Shown here: piece by piece, positions 26,891-36,482 of the stretch
Numbering within the stretch: position 1 is the first letter of the stretch
Layout of the letters: each line of letters opens with the position of its first letter
Source of the DNA: Pelosinus propionicus DSM 13327
Lineage (GTDB): Bacteria > Bacillota > Negativicutes > DSM-13327
NCBI RefSeq assembly: GCF_900114615.1
Contig: NZ_FOTS01000002.1
Span: forward strand, 110,627-174,626
DNA: 64,000 nt
Reading direction: 5' to 3'
Notes under the pieces: generated by a model
Databases searched by the model: none
Seen by the model: only the letters and a program-made list of their open reading frames with translations
What the model was told of the DNA's origin: nothing
Made by a program: the position numbers and the translations under genes

Positions 26891-27706
26891 CTACCCCTGC
26901 ACAAGCTCTACACCGCATTCTCGGGCAATATCTCTAGCTAATGGCGTCAGAATGGCTCCTTTCGGAACCGTGATACTCTTCGTGCCATTTTGTGCAGCAG
27001 TCTGTATTGCGGCGGCATCCAGCACAGTCTTTTTATGAGTTGACTTACTTACTGGCTGCTCTGTTGTATGACTCACTTTCATCTGCGCTTCTTGGCATAG
27101 TCGTTTTTGGCTGACTGCTGCGATGCTTTCTACAGGAACGAGTTCCATACCAAAATCCGCTAATTTCTGCAGATTTCCCTGCAATGCTTTAATAAGACCT
27201 GGGGATGAGTTCCCCATAGTATATTGCGCCCGCCAGCTATCCAAAGGGTCGGCAGCATTATACGCTGCTATTACTGGTTTTCCCATCATTAATCCTTGCA
27301 GAATCAGCGTTGAAACCATCGTATCGGATAGGGTATGGGATAACTTCGCTGCTGTATTTTGGGTGAGTACAGGAACGATCACAATATCTGCTTCACGCAA
27401 TGCTTTTCCTGGATACGGCGAATGGGCAGTAACAATATCAATGTGACTGCCCAGTGCCTCTGTTACTCTTTCAATTCCCAAGATTTGTTCAGCAGCTGCA
27501 GATAAAACTGCTGTTATCGCAAAACAAAGGCCCTGTAATTTTTTTATTTCGGCTAAACCTTGTTCAAATCCAATGGTTCCGCCAGTGAAAATAACTAAAG
27601 CCTTATGCTTAATTTGGACAGATTGTCCCTGGGCAATAACAGGATTTTGTTGCAATTGGCGCAGAATTTCGGCTGTGACAAGCTGCACCATTTCTTCATT
27701 ATCCAT
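26891..27706 (-). CDS. Pdu-associated flavoprotein (HFCD-like), possible PduM counterpart
   Basis: 271 aa. Residues 1-20 (EEMVQLVTAEILRQLQQ) form an amphipathic helix like the encapsulation tails of PduD, PduE and PduP. The middle part (about 30-190) resembles the flavoprotein family of phosphopantothenoylcysteine decarboxylase (LVIFTGGTIGF, DIVIVPVLTQNTAAKLSHT). The C-terminus, ITVPKGAILTPLARDIAREC, recalls the end of Salmonella PduM, from memory. It sits where PduM stands in enteric operons, between pduL and pduO. Biochemical role unknown; a lumenal redox or assembly protein is my inference. Confidence 0.75.
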   Translation of the reverse strand: MDNEEMVQLVTAEILRQLQQNPVIAQGQSVQIKHKALVIFTGGTIGFEQGLAEIKKLQGLCFAITAVLSAAAEQILGIERVTEALGSHIDIVTAHSPYPGKALREADIVIVPVLTQNTAAKLSHTLSDTMVSTLILQGLMMGKPVIAAYNAADPLDSWRAQYTMGNSSPGLIKALQGNLQKLADFGMELVPVESIAAVSQKRLCQEAQMKVSHTTEQPVSKSTHKKTVLDAAAIQTAAQNGTKSITVPKGAILTPLARDIARECGVELVQG

Positions 27707-27707
27707 G

Positions 27708-28367
27708 TTACACCTCCTGGCATCGAGCTATGGTTACCACGTCACCACTTTTTAAACCAGTGGCGTTTGCTTCATCCGTATCAATATGAAATTCTAATCG
27801 AAAATCAGGCTTTACACGCACTAACACATTCTTTAATATTGTCGACCTAGTTCCACTAGTTTCAACCCATACACGCTCTCCATCGGAAACACCAAAATGC
27901 CGAGCATCATCTGTATGCATGTGAATATGTCTGGTTGCACAGATCAAACCTTCTGATAAAGTAACTGAACCCTGGGTACCAACAATCGTTATACTTGCTG
28001 ATTGTTCAATATCACCTGAATCACGTAAAGGCGGCACAACACCAAGACTAAATCCGTCAGTCCGAGATATTTCAGCTTGTGTTGTTTTGCGCACAGGTCC
28101 TAAAACCCGTACACCGCGAATGACACCTTTTGGTCCCACCATGGTAACCGTTTCCGCTGCAGCAAATTCACCAACTTGTTTTAGATCTTTTTGCCGCGTT
28201 AAGGTATGACCAGCACCAAACAATATTTCAATATGCTCAGCAGAGAGGTGGATGTGACGGTTCGATACTCCCACAGGAATGTCCATACTTCTTGTCTCTA
28301 GTGAGGTAGTCTTCTCCAGAGCCTGCATGACTTGTTTTACGACTTCATCCAATATCTTCTTTTCCAC
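27708..28367 (-). CDS. pduL: Phosphate propanoyltransferase PduL
   Basis: 219 aa. Converts propionyl-CoA and phosphate to propionyl-phosphate and recycles CoA in the lumen. The two metal-binding motifs of the PduL barrels are seen: VGVSNRHIHLS and CATRHIHMHTDDA. An N-terminal amphipathic helix (KKILDEVVKQVMQALEK) is the likely encapsulation tail. A GTG start at 28367 is chosen because GAGG precedes it by 7 nt; another GTG two codons upstream overlaps that site. No propionate kinase gene is nearby to use the product. Confidence 0.95.
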   Translation of the reverse strand: MEKKILDEVVKQVMQALEKTTSLETRSMDIPVGVSNRHIHLSAEHIEILFGAGHTLTRQKDLKQVGEFAAAETVTMVGPKGVIRGVRVLGPVRKTTQAEISRTDGFSLGVVPPLRDSGDIEQSASITIVGTQGSVTLSEGLICATRHIHMHTDDARHFGVSDGERVWVETSGTRSTILKNVLVRVKPDFRLEFHIDTDEANATGLKSGDVVTIARCQEV

Positions 28368-28427
28368 TATCACACCTCAATCCACCTATTTTTCTATTTT
28401 ATTTCAAGAATTGTTAAATCATCCTAA

Positions 28428-28456
28428 GACTTCCACTTTTTTCGCAAATGGAAGTC
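28428..28456. other. Intercistronic hairpin between pduJ and pduL
   Basis: GACTTCCA (28428-28435) pairs with TGGAAGTC (28449-28456) with flanking partial complementarity. No U tract follows on the minus strand. It may lower transcription or stabilise the shell-gene part of the messenger. Confidence 0.4.
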
Positions 28457-28509
28457 CTAGTATAACTACGATTCATATAGTGCTTACACATCAATGAGTC
28501 GTAACTTTT

Positions 28510-28797
28510 TTATAAAGATTCGTCAATTTTAGGAAGTATTTTCTCAATATCGGTATGAGGACGTGGAATGACATGAACTGAAATCAGTTCACCAACTCTT
28601 TGAGCTGCTGCAGCTCCTGTATCAGTAGCTGCTTTTACTGCTCCTACATCACCACGAACTAAGACAGTCACCAAACCAGATCCAATTTTTTCATAACCTA
28701 CTAATATTACATTAGCCGCCTTAACCATTGCATCCGCAGCTTCTATTGCACCTACTAAACCTTTTGTTTCAACCATTCCTAAAGCTTCTCCGCGCAT
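28510..28797 (-). CDS. pduJ: Hexameric shell protein, PduJ/PduA type
   Basis: 95 aa single BMC domain. It differs from the 91-aa shell protein at 35410-35685 at about 10 of 88 aligned positions and has the same pore loop, [10 protein letters not shown]. The start at 28797 follows 1 bp after the pduK stop and gives the usual N-terminus; the frame extends upstream into pduK. It forms the facets of the compartment. Assignment to PduJ rather than PduA rests on gene order (pduK-pduJ-pduL). Confidence 0.92.
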   Translation of the reverse strand: MRGEALGMVETKGLVGAIEAADAMVKAANVILVGYEKIGSGLVTVLVRGDVGAVKAATDTGAAAAQRVGELISVHVIPRPHTDIEKILPKIDESL

Positions 28798-28798
28798 A

Positions 28799-29371
28799 TT
28801 ATTCCGCCTCCTTATTATTTCTATCATAATGAATACAAGTTATCTTAGGGTCACCCTTGACTCTAGGGCAAGCAGGATCGCCGCAAATATTACAATAACC
28901 AGATACCTTTTTGGATTGTTCTATAATTGGCAATTGTTCACTCGGCTCTATCTTTTTTTTTTCTGCCGCTTCGATTTCCTCCTGTACTTCTAACTGCAGT
29001 TCATCTACTGCAACAATCTCTTTATTTTTCTGAATTTCTTCAATTTTTTCTTTTTCAACGATTAAACTCTTTTTCTCTTTGAATCCCACTGTATCCTTGG
29101 TTGTTACAATGCCGGACAACGTTTCGTGAGGTCTAGGTATAATATGTGTAGCAAATACTTTATTTACCTTACTGCCAGCTGCTTTACCAGCTTGAATTGC
29201 AGCTGAGACCGCACCAACGTTGCCAGTCAGTTTAATAACTACCATTCCGCCACCTTTTGTCATCTCATAACCAATTAACTGTACATTGGCTGCTTTCAGT
29301 GCCGCATCAGCAGCTTCCAATGCTGCAGCTAATCCAACGATTTCAATGAGACCTAAAGCGTTTTGGACCAT
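28799..29371 (-). CDS. pduK: Shell protein PduK (BMC domain plus C-terminal Cys motif)
   Basis: 190 aa. A BMC domain (about 3-88) precedes a charged low-complexity linker rich in Glu and Lys (about 95-160) and a C-terminal metal motif, [20 protein letters not shown], suited to an Fe-S cluster or zinc. This is the known layout of PduK. Start overlaps the pduH end by 19 bp, with a GAGGTG site. Role: minor shell component, possibly electron transfer. Confidence 0.9.
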   Translation of the reverse strand: MVQNALGLIEIVGLAAALEAADAALKAANVQLIGYEMTKGGGMVVIKLTGNVGAVSAAIQAGKAAGSKVNKVFATHIIPRPHETLSGIVTTKDTVGFKEKKSLIVEKEKIEEIQKNKEIVAVDELQLEVQEEIEAAEKKKIEPSEQLPIIEQSKKVSGYCNICGDPACPRVKGDPKITCIHYDRNNKEAE

Positions 29372-29835
29372 GCTTTCACCTCCCCATGGCCTTGTGCACT
29401 TTCTTGAAGAACCTTTTGAACGATACGGTAGACTACCTGGTATAAATCATCTCGAAGATTTGTTTCGTAGTTTTCATTTTCCGACGGTCGGTCTTTAAAA
29501 GGAATTCCTTTTACCAAGCGTGCAGCATTATAGCCAAAATGCCGCCAATGAACAGGGCTTCCAACTTCTTGTAAGGAAAAGAGCGGTTTTGGGGCAGGCA
29601 GTTTGACATAATGGATGCACAAGCCTTCTGGTCCAATTCCGACACCGACTCCCAGCTTTGATTTAGAAGCTCCTTCATACGATAGTGCTGCGGCATTTGT
29701 TTCATTGCTTTGCACCACAGTATAAGGTATTCCCTCTTCTTCCATTCCCGCTTGCACTTCTCGTAACTTCTCTTCACCGCCTGGGTGAGGAGCTAAATAG
29801 ATGAGGATACAAGGTTTATTTTGATCTGGCAGCAT
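29353..29835 (-). CDS. pduH: Diol dehydratase reactivase small subunit
   Basis: 160 aa from the ATG at 29835 (GAGAGG 9 nt upstream); a TTG start seven codons earlier is possible. Similar to PduH/DdrB (PCILIYLAPHPGGEEKLREV, GVGVGIGPEGLCIHYV), with a longer C-terminal part than the roughly 120-aa enteric protein. With PduG it exchanges damaged cobalamin from the dehydratase. Overlaps pduG and pduK at its two ends by short distances, indicating coupled translation. Confidence 0.88.
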   Translation of the reverse strand: MLPDQNKPCILIYLAPHPGGEEKLREVQAGMEEEGIPYTVVQSNETNAAALSYEGASKSKLGVGVGIGPEGLCIHYVKLPAPKPLFSLQEVGSPVHWRHFGYNAARLVKGIPFKDRPSENENYETNLRDDLYQVVYRIVQKVLQESAQGHGEVKAWSKTL

Positions 29836-29839
29836 AGCA

Positions 29840-31663
29840 TCACGCCTCTCTGTCAAGATATGACAGTACCAGTCCAGTAGCTACCGCATTGCGTGAGCCT
29901 TCGGAACCTCTAATATTTCCTCGTCCGCATACAATACTATATTCAGCCAATGCATCGGTCACCATATCTCCTACTTCAAAATCCATGGCAGATCCTCCTA
30001 CTAATACAACAAACTCAATATGACGAATATTGCCTGTAGGCGCTACACGGCTCAGAGACCGAATTGCATTTGTTACAAAAACGCGTTTTTTAGCCTCTCG
30101 CCTTACATGACGAATCTTATCCAAAGGGTGAGAACTAGGTATTGGAACCATTTCTCCATCTTTTAAAATTACCACACGAGAAAAAACTTGTGGAGGAAGG
30201 TGCTGTTCGTAAAAACGCACGGTTCCGTCTTCCAGCCTAATATGATATAAACTTTCAACTTTGGCTAATGGATATTTTTTTATATCTTCTGCCAGATCAA
30301 AATCATTTAATCCCAGTTCAGAATTGATCAGCATGGTAACCATATCACCAGCACCAGCCAAATGGATGGACAATACACGTTCATCTCTTGTGATAATCGC
30401 AGCATCTGTTGATCCGCCGCCCATATCAAGGATTGCCAAAGGTTTATCAGTACCGGGAGTTGTTAATGCCCCGCGAATCGCCATATTAGCTTCAACCCCA
30501 GCTATGACCACTTTTACCCCCAAATTACTTCTCAATTGATTTGCAATTTGTTCCATGGGAAGACGGCTTGTTTTTACCATAGCCGCTAGAGCCACCGCAT
30601 TTTCCAAAGCAAATTCTCCTGCTAAGCCACCTTGTACTTTTTGCGGTACAAAAGTATCAACAGCCAGAATATCTTGTATTTTCATATCGCCAAGATGCTG
30701 CTCGGTAAGCTCGCTCATAACCTGACGAACCCGTTCTAACATTCCACTTACATGAGTGCCAGCTTCTCCTTGCACATCAAGAACTGGCTGCACTCGCTCC
30801 ACCGTTTCCATAATTTTATTAGCCCCAGATTCAACATCAATATCAGCTTTACCCTTTGATCCAAAGATTGTGATAAATCCAGCAGGGATGGTTCGTGCCT
30901 TTACATCACCTTGGGGGGTGCGCACAACAACCGCTGAACGATTGCCAATTAAAGCACGAGCAATGGGTACCACCATCTTTGTATCACCAGCTGACAACTC
31001 AAAAACTGTGGCAATTCCGTAAGGATTTGATAACGTTCGAATGGTTTGCCCCGGTTCTGCCACTTCTACAGCTGCCAACATCCCAATGGGAACCTTTTCA
31101 ATCATTGTTACTTCATCCACTACGGGTATTATTTTCTGCAAACGATTTGCAATAAGTACAGCATCATCTTGCCGTACAATGACCCCTTGAAGATCAATAC
31201 CTCGCGCTAAGGCTTGATTTAAAACACGAGCAGCATCTTCAAAATCAATGTTTTCGGGGATGACACAAATCACTTTTTCTCCAGAAGTAAGGCTTTCCAG
31301 CTGAGTAAAAGAAACGGTTTGCCCAACACCTAAGCCTACACCCCCTGGGGTAGATGGATTATGTCCAATCATTGTAGATTCTGTAATAATTGTTTCGGTA
31401 ATGGTTTCCATTGCCAAGTCACCAATTACAGGTGTTGCTTCATTCAACCTGATTTCAGACAAGTCCGCCATTGTCATTCCAGCTTTTTTCAGCGCTTCTT
31501 CTAAAGCAATGACAATGCCTGGAATATTTGCCAGCGTACCTTTTATACCAGTAGTCTTGACAATACTGCTGGTATAAAACTTTGTTACTTTTGCTGATTC
31601 CATTGCAGCCAAGCAAACTTCTGTTGTAGAGTTTCCAATATCTACACCTGCAATTATAGCCAT
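29840..31663 (-). CDS. pduG: Diol dehydratase reactivase large subunit
   Basis: 607 aa, molecular-chaperone-like ATPase of the DdrA/PduG family. The N-terminal phosphate loop AGVDIGNSTTEVCL and the LAILDMGGGSTDAAII segment are actin/Hsp70-type ATP-binding motifs. It reactivates glycerol- or O2-inactivated diol dehydratase by releasing damaged cofactor. It follows pduE by 12 bp. Length is normal. Confidence 0.96.
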   Translation of the reverse strand: MAIIAGVDIGNSTTEVCLAAMESAKVTKFYTSSIVKTTGIKGTLANIPGIVIALEEALKKAGMTMADLSEIRLNEATPVIGDLAMETITETIITESTMIGHNPSTPGGVGLGVGQTVSFTQLESLTSGEKVICVIPENIDFEDAARVLNQALARGIDLQGVIVRQDDAVLIANRLQKIIPVVDEVTMIEKVPIGMLAAVEVAEPGQTIRTLSNPYGIATVFELSAGDTKMVVPIARALIGNRSAVVVRTPQGDVKARTIPAGFITIFGSKGKADIDVESGANKIMETVERVQPVLDVQGEAGTHVSGMLERVRQVMSELTEQHLGDMKIQDILAVDTFVPQKVQGGLAGEFALENAVALAAMVKTSRLPMEQIANQLRSNLGVKVVIAGVEANMAIRGALTTPGTDKPLAILDMGGGSTDAAIITRDERVLSIHLAGAGDMVTMLINSELGLNDFDLAEDIKKYPLAKVESLYHIRLEDGTVRFYEQHLPPQVFSRVVILKDGEMVPIPSSHPLDKIRHVRREAKKRVFVTNAIRSLSRVAPTGNIRHIEFVVLVGGSAMDFEVGDMVTDALAEYSIVCGRGNIRGSEGSRNAVATGLVLSYLDREA

Positions 31664-31675
31664 GAAAATTCCACC

Positions 31676-32203
31676 TTATTCCGCTCTGAGACGATTGCGC
31701 CGTTCGTATACCCCTGCAGCCTCTCTCACAAAAGCGGCATTTATTTTTGCATTGTATTTCGTATCTAATTCATCTGCAATAGCTATTAATTCTGCTCTTG
31801 TAGACCTGTAAGGACGAAGAGCATTGTAAATTTGCAGGATTCGTTCATCAGGAATGGCCGTTAATTCAGCAGCCCGGCGCAAATTGTCACCAAACTGCGT
31901 TCTGCCAACACCATCAGCAATTTCGCCTTGCATGCGTAATGTTTCAGGAGCAATACGTACATCTTGGGGTTTAACATCACCATTCAGCACATTTGCTAAG
32001 GTAATATCTGAAAGTTTCTTCCCAGTAGGAGATTTCAATAACTCTGGTCTTTTTGTAGCTAAAGGATAATCTCTATCCGGATTTAATCCTTGAGCACCCA
32101 CTGTTGGAGCAGTTTGCGCTGTTTGTACTGCTGGCGCACTGCCTTTCGTCATGGATTTTAATACTTCACGAACCATATCTTCAATCAATTTTTCTTGAGA
32201 CAT
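31676..32203 (-). CDS. pduE: Propanediol dehydratase small subunit
   Basis: 175 aa. The start at 32203 is preferred because GGAGG lies 8 nt upstream. N-terminal helix EKLIEDMVREVLKSMTKG is encapsulation-like. The rest matches the gamma subunit of coenzyme B12-dependent diol dehydratase (RDYPLATKRPELLKSPTGK and GRTQFGDNLRRAAELTAI). It lies 15 bp downstream of pduD. Together with PduC and PduD it dehydrates 1,2-propanediol, and possibly glycerol, to an aldehyde. Confidence 0.96.
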   Translation of the reverse strand: MSQEKLIEDMVREVLKSMTKGSAPAVQTAQTAPTVGAQGLNPDRDYPLATKRPELLKSPTGKKLSDITLANVLNGDVKPQDVRIAPETLRMQGEIADGVGRTQFGDNLRRAAELTAIPDERILQIYNALRPYRSTRAELIAIADELDTKYNAKINAAFVREAAGVYERRNRLRAE

Positions 32204-32218
32204 ATCAATCACCTCCGC

Positions 32219-32872
32219 TTAGTTAAATTTCACTTCGATTTCGACTGGTTTAGCGCCTTGAATTACATGTTCAGTTTCTTTTATATGCAAGACGGCTGCC
32301 TTTGCTTGAAACTTTGGTCTTGCCATTTGATCATTTTTGGTTGGTACTGGCACTGGAGACTCACCTTTTGCGTATTTTGCCGCATTACGCCCAATAGCAC
32401 GATAAGCCTGCAAATCCAATAAAGGAGATTGAGAGAAAAGTTCCAAATTACTAAGTGGCGGCAAATCTTTCTGATGGATAACCGTTGTCCCTCTGGATTG
32501 TATACCAATGGCAATTCCAGATCCGCTTAGCTTAGTACCATCATGAGCATCAAAAGCAACGTCAGAAGTACGCAATACTCTGATTACTCTGGCAGTTAAC
32601 CCTTCTTCTTCAATGCCTGCGATCATTTCACGCAATACGTCACTATGAGGAATATTTACAATGGTTTTATTTTGATATTTTCCAAAAGCTGGAGCTAAGG
32701 CAATTACTACTTCATCGGCTCTTGTACCGGGACGTGCTTCTCCTTTTTCCACTAAGGTCATGGGACGACCTGTCGCAGCAGCTGTTGCTGTATTTGTAGT
32801 AGGTTTAGGCTGTTCCATACCTTGCAGCACTTGCAGAATGATTTCCCGAATCACTTGCTCGTTAATTTGCAT
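32219..32872 (-). CDS. pduD: Propanediol dehydratase medium subunit
   Basis: 217-aa beta subunit. The N-terminus ([17 protein letters not shown]) is the amphipathic helix that targets the dehydratase to the lumen. The body, starting near residue 50, shows the cobalamin-contacting region [17 protein letters not shown] and [16 protein letters not shown]. Directly downstream of pduC (23-bp gap). Full length. Confidence 0.96.
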   Translation of the reverse strand: MQINEQVIREIILQVLQGMEQPKPTTNTATAAATGRPMTLVEKGEARPGTRADEVVIALAPAFGKYQNKTIVNIPHSDVLREMIAGIEEEGLTARVIRVLRTSDVAFDAHDGTKLSGSGIAIGIQSRGTTVIHQKDLPPLSNLELFSQSPLLDLQAYRAIGRNAAKYAKGESPVPVPTKNDQMARPKFQAKAAVLHIKETEHVIQGAKPVEIEVKFN

Positions 32873-32895
32873 TACACTACACCTCTCTTTCTAAC

Positions 32896-34566
32896 TTAAG
32901 CATCATAATCAGACGGATTGATTGCCTGACTGATGTTTTTGATTTCATTCCATCTTTCATCACTCATCTGGTAGCCAGTTCCTGGACCTTGATAGTCATT
33001 ACGGCTGTTTACCGCACTGATAACATTAAAGTTTTTGTCCAGAATCGCGGATGTATGGAGATAATCTCCGGAAATACGCTGTTTCAAAATATTTAAGATA
33101 TGTTCCGCCAAATCGGTAAAGCCAGTTTTAGCCAATGCTTTGACGATATCGATACCTGTAATGCCGCGGCTCATTAGTTCTTGAGCAGCTTTTAAATCTT
33201 CAACAACATTACGTGCTGGCACATCTTTACTGCCGTGAGCATAGGTTGCAGCCTCCACTTCTTCATCGGTAATTGCTGGGAAGCCGAGTTCTTTAAATAC
33301 AGCCTGAAGTCCTTTAGCTGCCTTATTACGAACTGCGATGACTTCTTCTTCTAAAGCTGGACGCAAGCCGCCATCTACTTTCAAGTCGCGCTGTATAATA
33401 TTCCAATCATCATAATCATCAACATCCCAGTTTGAACCGGCAAACATATTATCATAATTTGGTGTACCGCTATAGCCAGAGCAGATAAAGTCTGTACCAG
33501 GCAGGAACTGCATTAAAGTGCGGGCTGTTTTGCGAATGTCCGAATGTGTAAAGGTTTGGTCATTACTAGATGCTACTTCCATGTCTAACATCGCTGCGCA
33601 AAGATTTTCTGCCAATACAGCGCGAATACCAGAAGGAACAGCTGCAGGAACGCCAATACAACTTACGGAACCATTCTGCAAGCCTTGAACTCCAGCACCT
33701 CTGGTAAGCATGATGCAGCGAATTTCTAGATACAGCATGGATTTGCCTTCTGCATACCCCATCTGTACTTCTGAGCCAGTACCGGAAGTAAACCTCATTT
33801 TTAATCCTCTTGAAGCATAGGCTGAAGCAAGAAATGCTTTTGACCATGGTGTATCATCACCATCAACAAATACATTTTCTGTTCCATATACGGAAATCGT
33901 TTCTGCATAGGCAGTAATGCCACGCATGCCAAGTTCTAATTCTGTTGCTTCTTCCAAAGCACATTGAATCAGCGTGCCACCTCGTCCAGCTTGGCTGCCA
34001 ATTAATAAAGCCAAAGCATTGAAAGGAGCATAACGTACGACAGCAACGGTAGTTTCCATTTCATCAAAACCACGTAATGCAGCTTCTGCACCATCAGCTG
34101 CAATCAACACTGGATTATCATTTACATTCGTAATATGACATTGGTTGGACGGAGTTTTGCGTGCCCGCATTTTCTGTAAGGCCATCATCATTTCTACTAC
34201 ATTCATGGTATTAAACACAGCTACCAGTTTAGCAGCAGTTAAACCACGCACAATGTCAACCACTTCTTTTCTGGAAACATTGACATCAACAAGCATTTTA
34301 GCGATTTGACTTGCTTCCATTGCCATTGCTTTCTCAGCAATCTTCACATCGATGGCGTAATCGGCAATGAACTGTTCAATAAAATCAAAGTTACTCCGAG
34401 TAACGCCGTCCATTTCTACGATTTTGCCATTCTCAATTTTAATGCTAGGCACCGGATCGTTTGGGCTGCCCATAGCGATCAGGCCAACCTCTGGCCATTC
34501 TTTTACGAAACCGTCCTGATTTACAGGGCGGGCAGCTAAGACTTCAAAACGTTTTGATCTCTTCAT
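32896..34566 (-). CDS. pduC: Propanediol dehydratase large subunit
   Basis: 556 aa from the ATG at 34566, which gives the conserved MKRSKRFEVLAARPVNQDGF start and the usual length of about 554. The frame stays open to 34647 inside pduB but that extension is not family-like. TIM-barrel catalytic subunit of the B12 diol/glycerol dehydratase. It generates propionaldehyde from 1,2-propanediol by a radical mechanism. It follows pduB by a short gap. The sequence alone does not separate diol from glycerol preference. Confidence 0.97.
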   Translation of the reverse strand: MKRSKRFEVLAARPVNQDGFVKEWPEVGLIAMGSPNDPVPSIKIENGKIVEMDGVTRSNFDFIEQFIADYAIDVKIAEKAMAMEASQIAKMLVDVNVSRKEVVDIVRGLTAAKLVAVFNTMNVVEMMMALQKMRARKTPSNQCHITNVNDNPVLIAADGAEAALRGFDEMETTVAVVRYAPFNALALLIGSQAGRGGTLIQCALEEATELELGMRGITAYAETISVYGTENVFVDGDDTPWSKAFLASAYASRGLKMRFTSGTGSEVQMGYAEGKSMLYLEIRCIMLTRGAGVQGLQNGSVSCIGVPAAVPSGIRAVLAENLCAAMLDMEVASSNDQTFTHSDIRKTARTLMQFLPGTDFICSGYSGTPNYDNMFAGSNWDVDDYDDWNIIQRDLKVDGGLRPALEEEVIAVRNKAAKGLQAVFKELGFPAITDEEVEAATYAHGSKDVPARNVVEDLKAAQELMSRGITGIDIVKALAKTGFTDLAEHILNILKQRISGDYLHTSAILDKNFNVISAVNSRNDYQGPGTGYQMSDERWNEIKNISQAINPSDYDA

Positions 34567-34585
34567 TGTTTTTCCCCTCCCTGCT

Positions 34586-35383
34586 TTAGATATATGGTTT
34601 AGTTGATGATGGAGCCGGACCAGCCATAGCTTCCAATAATTTGACACCTACTTCTTTAGCAGCAAGTACTGCTTGGCGTACGGCACCAGAATCACCAGTA
34701 ACCTGAAGAATTACTTCATTGGAATAACTCGTCCCACCTGCTGGGCTGCCATAGCCAACCACTTCTACATTAGCAGTTTTTACAGCAACATCAGACATAA
34801 GTACGCCAATGGCAGCAGGAGCACCAACAATCAATCCAAAGGCTTTTCCCACTGGAGCGCCAAAGGCTTTATTAATTGCATAACTTGCCCGAGCTGTATA
34901 CTGTAATTCAATATGCCCAGCATCATTGCCATACACATCACCAAAAGTACGATTCAGTTCTTTTAGTGCTACTTCAATTGCGCGACGAGCATCTGATACT
35001 TCTTCTGCACCAAAGAGAATCAAGGAACCATGTCCTGCTCCACCTTTTGTGTCACGAGGCAATTCAATGGATATAATCTCGGTATTCGTTGCTTTTACAG
35101 CTTCATCAGCAGCCATAATATGTGGGCCAGCGCCAGTACGAGCACCTAAAATACCAATGGAACGATATTTAGGATCGATTTTCATTTTTTCATGCAGCAT
35201 AGGATCCACATTGGCAATCACTAAACCAATGGTATCGCCAATTGCAGTTCCCACAAATTCAGTGATACCAGGATTTCCTGTTGCTTTAGGTTTTTCTTGA
35301 GCCCCTTGGGCAGCAGTAGGAGCATGATTCTCCATACGCTTTTTAATTTCATCCATAACCTTATCAATTAATTGCTCTTGCAT
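34586..35383 (-). CDS. pduB: Shell protein PduB (double BMC domain trimer)
   Basis: 265 aa with two BMC domains (about 45-150 and 155-255). The N-terminal extension contains QEQLIDKVMDEIKKRMENH, which resembles the PduB N-terminus that links core enzymes to the shell in Salmonella. It has GLIVGAPAAIGVLMSDVAVK and GYGSPAGGTSYSNEV stretches typical of the family. It lies between pduA and pduC, the canonical position. Confidence 0.95.
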   Translation of the reverse strand: MQEQLIDKVMDEIKKRMENHAPTAAQGAQEKPKATGNPGITEFVGTAIGDTIGLVIANVDPMLHEKMKIDPKYRSIGILGARTGAGPHIMAADEAVKATNTEIISIELPRDTKGGAGHGSLILFGAEEVSDARRAIEVALKELNRTFGDVYGNDAGHIELQYTARASYAINKAFGAPVGKAFGLIVGAPAAIGVLMSDVAVKTANVEVVGYGSPAGGTSYSNEVILQVTGDSGAVRQAVLAAKEVGVKLLEAMAGPAPSSTKPYI

Positions 35384-35409
35384 ATAATTTCTACCTCCAC
35401 ATTAAATTC

Positions 35410-35685
35410 CTATTTTATTTTGGGAAGAATTTTTTCCACATCGGTATGGGGACGTGGAATAACGTGAATAGACACAACTTCGCCAACTTTTTGAGCCGCC
35501 GCGGCACCAGCATCTGTTGCCGCCTTGATGGCACCAACATCACCACGCACCATTACTGTCACCAAGCCAGAGCCAATTTTTTCATATCCAACTAATTCAA
35601 CATTTGCAGCCTTTACCATCGCATCTGCAGCTTCAATAGCACCTACTAATCCTTTTGTTTCAATCATCCCTAATGCTTCGCTCAT
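35410..35685 (-). CDS. pduA: Hexameric shell protein PduA
   Basis: 91 aa, single BMC domain, with pore loop KIGSG and the C-terminal [16 protein letters not shown]. Its ATG overlaps the pduV stop (ATGA). It is a near copy of the protein at 28510-28797. It forms facets and its pore passes the diol substrate in characterised PduA. First shell hexamer before pduB, matching the pduAB order. Confidence 0.95.
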   Translation of the reverse strand: MSEALGMIETKGLVGAIEAADAMVKAANVELVGYEKIGSGLVTVMVRGDVGAIKAATDAGAAAAQKVGEVVSIHVIPRPHTDVEKILPKIK

Positions 35686-36125
35686 GAATTACACCTCCCT
35701 TCCCCAAAGTGTGCAATTAATTCTTCGATCCCTTCTCCAGTACGAGAAGAAACGAAGAAGATTGGTTCTTTAACTCCGATCTCCATCAAGCGAGATTTAG
35801 CTTTGTCTCGATCAATGCCAGGTGCATCGACTTTTGTTACTACCCCAATAACAGGACGGGAAAACATTCCGGCAAACCCAGGCGGCAGAGTTACTTTCAG
35901 ATTGGTTGCATCCTGCACAACAACGACAACAGATGCTTGCATAGCCGTCGTCATCAATGCTGAATAGAAACGCGGTATCTGAGCATATTCTCCCGGAGTG
36001 TCAATGGCTCCATCTGAAAACTGAATACTTTGGGTCTTTTCGGCTGATCGGACATCTTTTTGCAGCGTATGGATCAAAGATGTCTTGCCCGCCCCTATGG
36101 CCCCAACTAACATTACCTTCTGCAT
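35682..36125 (-). CDS. pduV: PduV/EutP family small GTPase
   Basis: 147 aa from the ATG at 36125, giving [17 protein letters not shown] with the P-loop at the N-terminus as in PduV. A GTG start nine codons upstream, inside pduU, cannot be excluded. Further nucleotide-binding motifs are [10 protein letters not shown] and [10 protein letters not shown] (NKxD-like TKVD). PduV is reported on the outer side of the compartment in Salmonella and may link it to the cytoskeleton. Coupled to pduA. Confidence 0.92.
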   Translation of the reverse strand: MQKVMLVGAIGAGKTSLIHTLQKDVRSAEKTQSIQFSDGAIDTPGEYAQIPRFYSALMTTAMQASVVVVVQDATNLKVTLPPGFAGMFSRPVIGVVTKVDAPGIDRDKAKSRLMEIGVKEPIFFVSSRTGEGIEELIAHFGEGRCNS

Positions 36126-36126
36126 A

Positions 36127-36468
36127 TCATGACTTTGTTTGTTTAGGGCCACTAAACCCCAAACTATTGACTAATAAATTGGTCACCTGCCTAAGAGATG
36201 CTTCCACATTGGATACAGTACCGACCAGTACTAGTGATCCAGTAAAACGATCCATAAAGCCAATTTTTACATCTGCTGCTTTTGTTGCCACATCCGCTGC
36301 AATAATAGCAGCTTCACTAGGGGTAATGGTTAAGATTCCAATCGCCGATGTGCTCTCTAACCCTAACTTCTCACATAATTCTTTTTTAGGATTAGATATG
36401 AGGTGAGCTAAGGTTACTTGTTTGCCTGGTACATATTCTTGAACCACTCTTGCCTTTTCTTCCGACAT
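36127..36468 (-). CDS. pduU: Shell protein PduU (EutS-like, permuted BMC)
   Basis: 113 aa from the ATG at 36468 ([15 protein letters not shown]); an upstream ATG adds five residues and would lie closer to GCGAGGAAATGG. The N-terminal segment [17 protein letters not shown] forms the beta barrel that plugs the pore in PduU/EutS, followed by the permuted BMC fold ([24 protein letters not shown]). First gene of the operon. Confidence 0.92.
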   Translation of the reverse strand: MSEEKARVVQEYVPGKQVTLAHLISNPKKELCEKLGLESTSAIGILTITPSEAAIIAADVATKAADVKIGFMDRFTGSLVLVGTVSNVEASLRQVTNLLVNSLGFSGPKQTKS

Positions 36469-36482
36469 ACCATTTCCTCGCA

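Noticed and set aside
22161..36468. Ethanolamine (eut) compartment as the identity of the operon
   Set aside because: The dehydratase is the three-subunit diol type with its reactivase, and PduS, PduT, PduK and PduL are present; no ethanolamine ammonia-lyase genes are seen.
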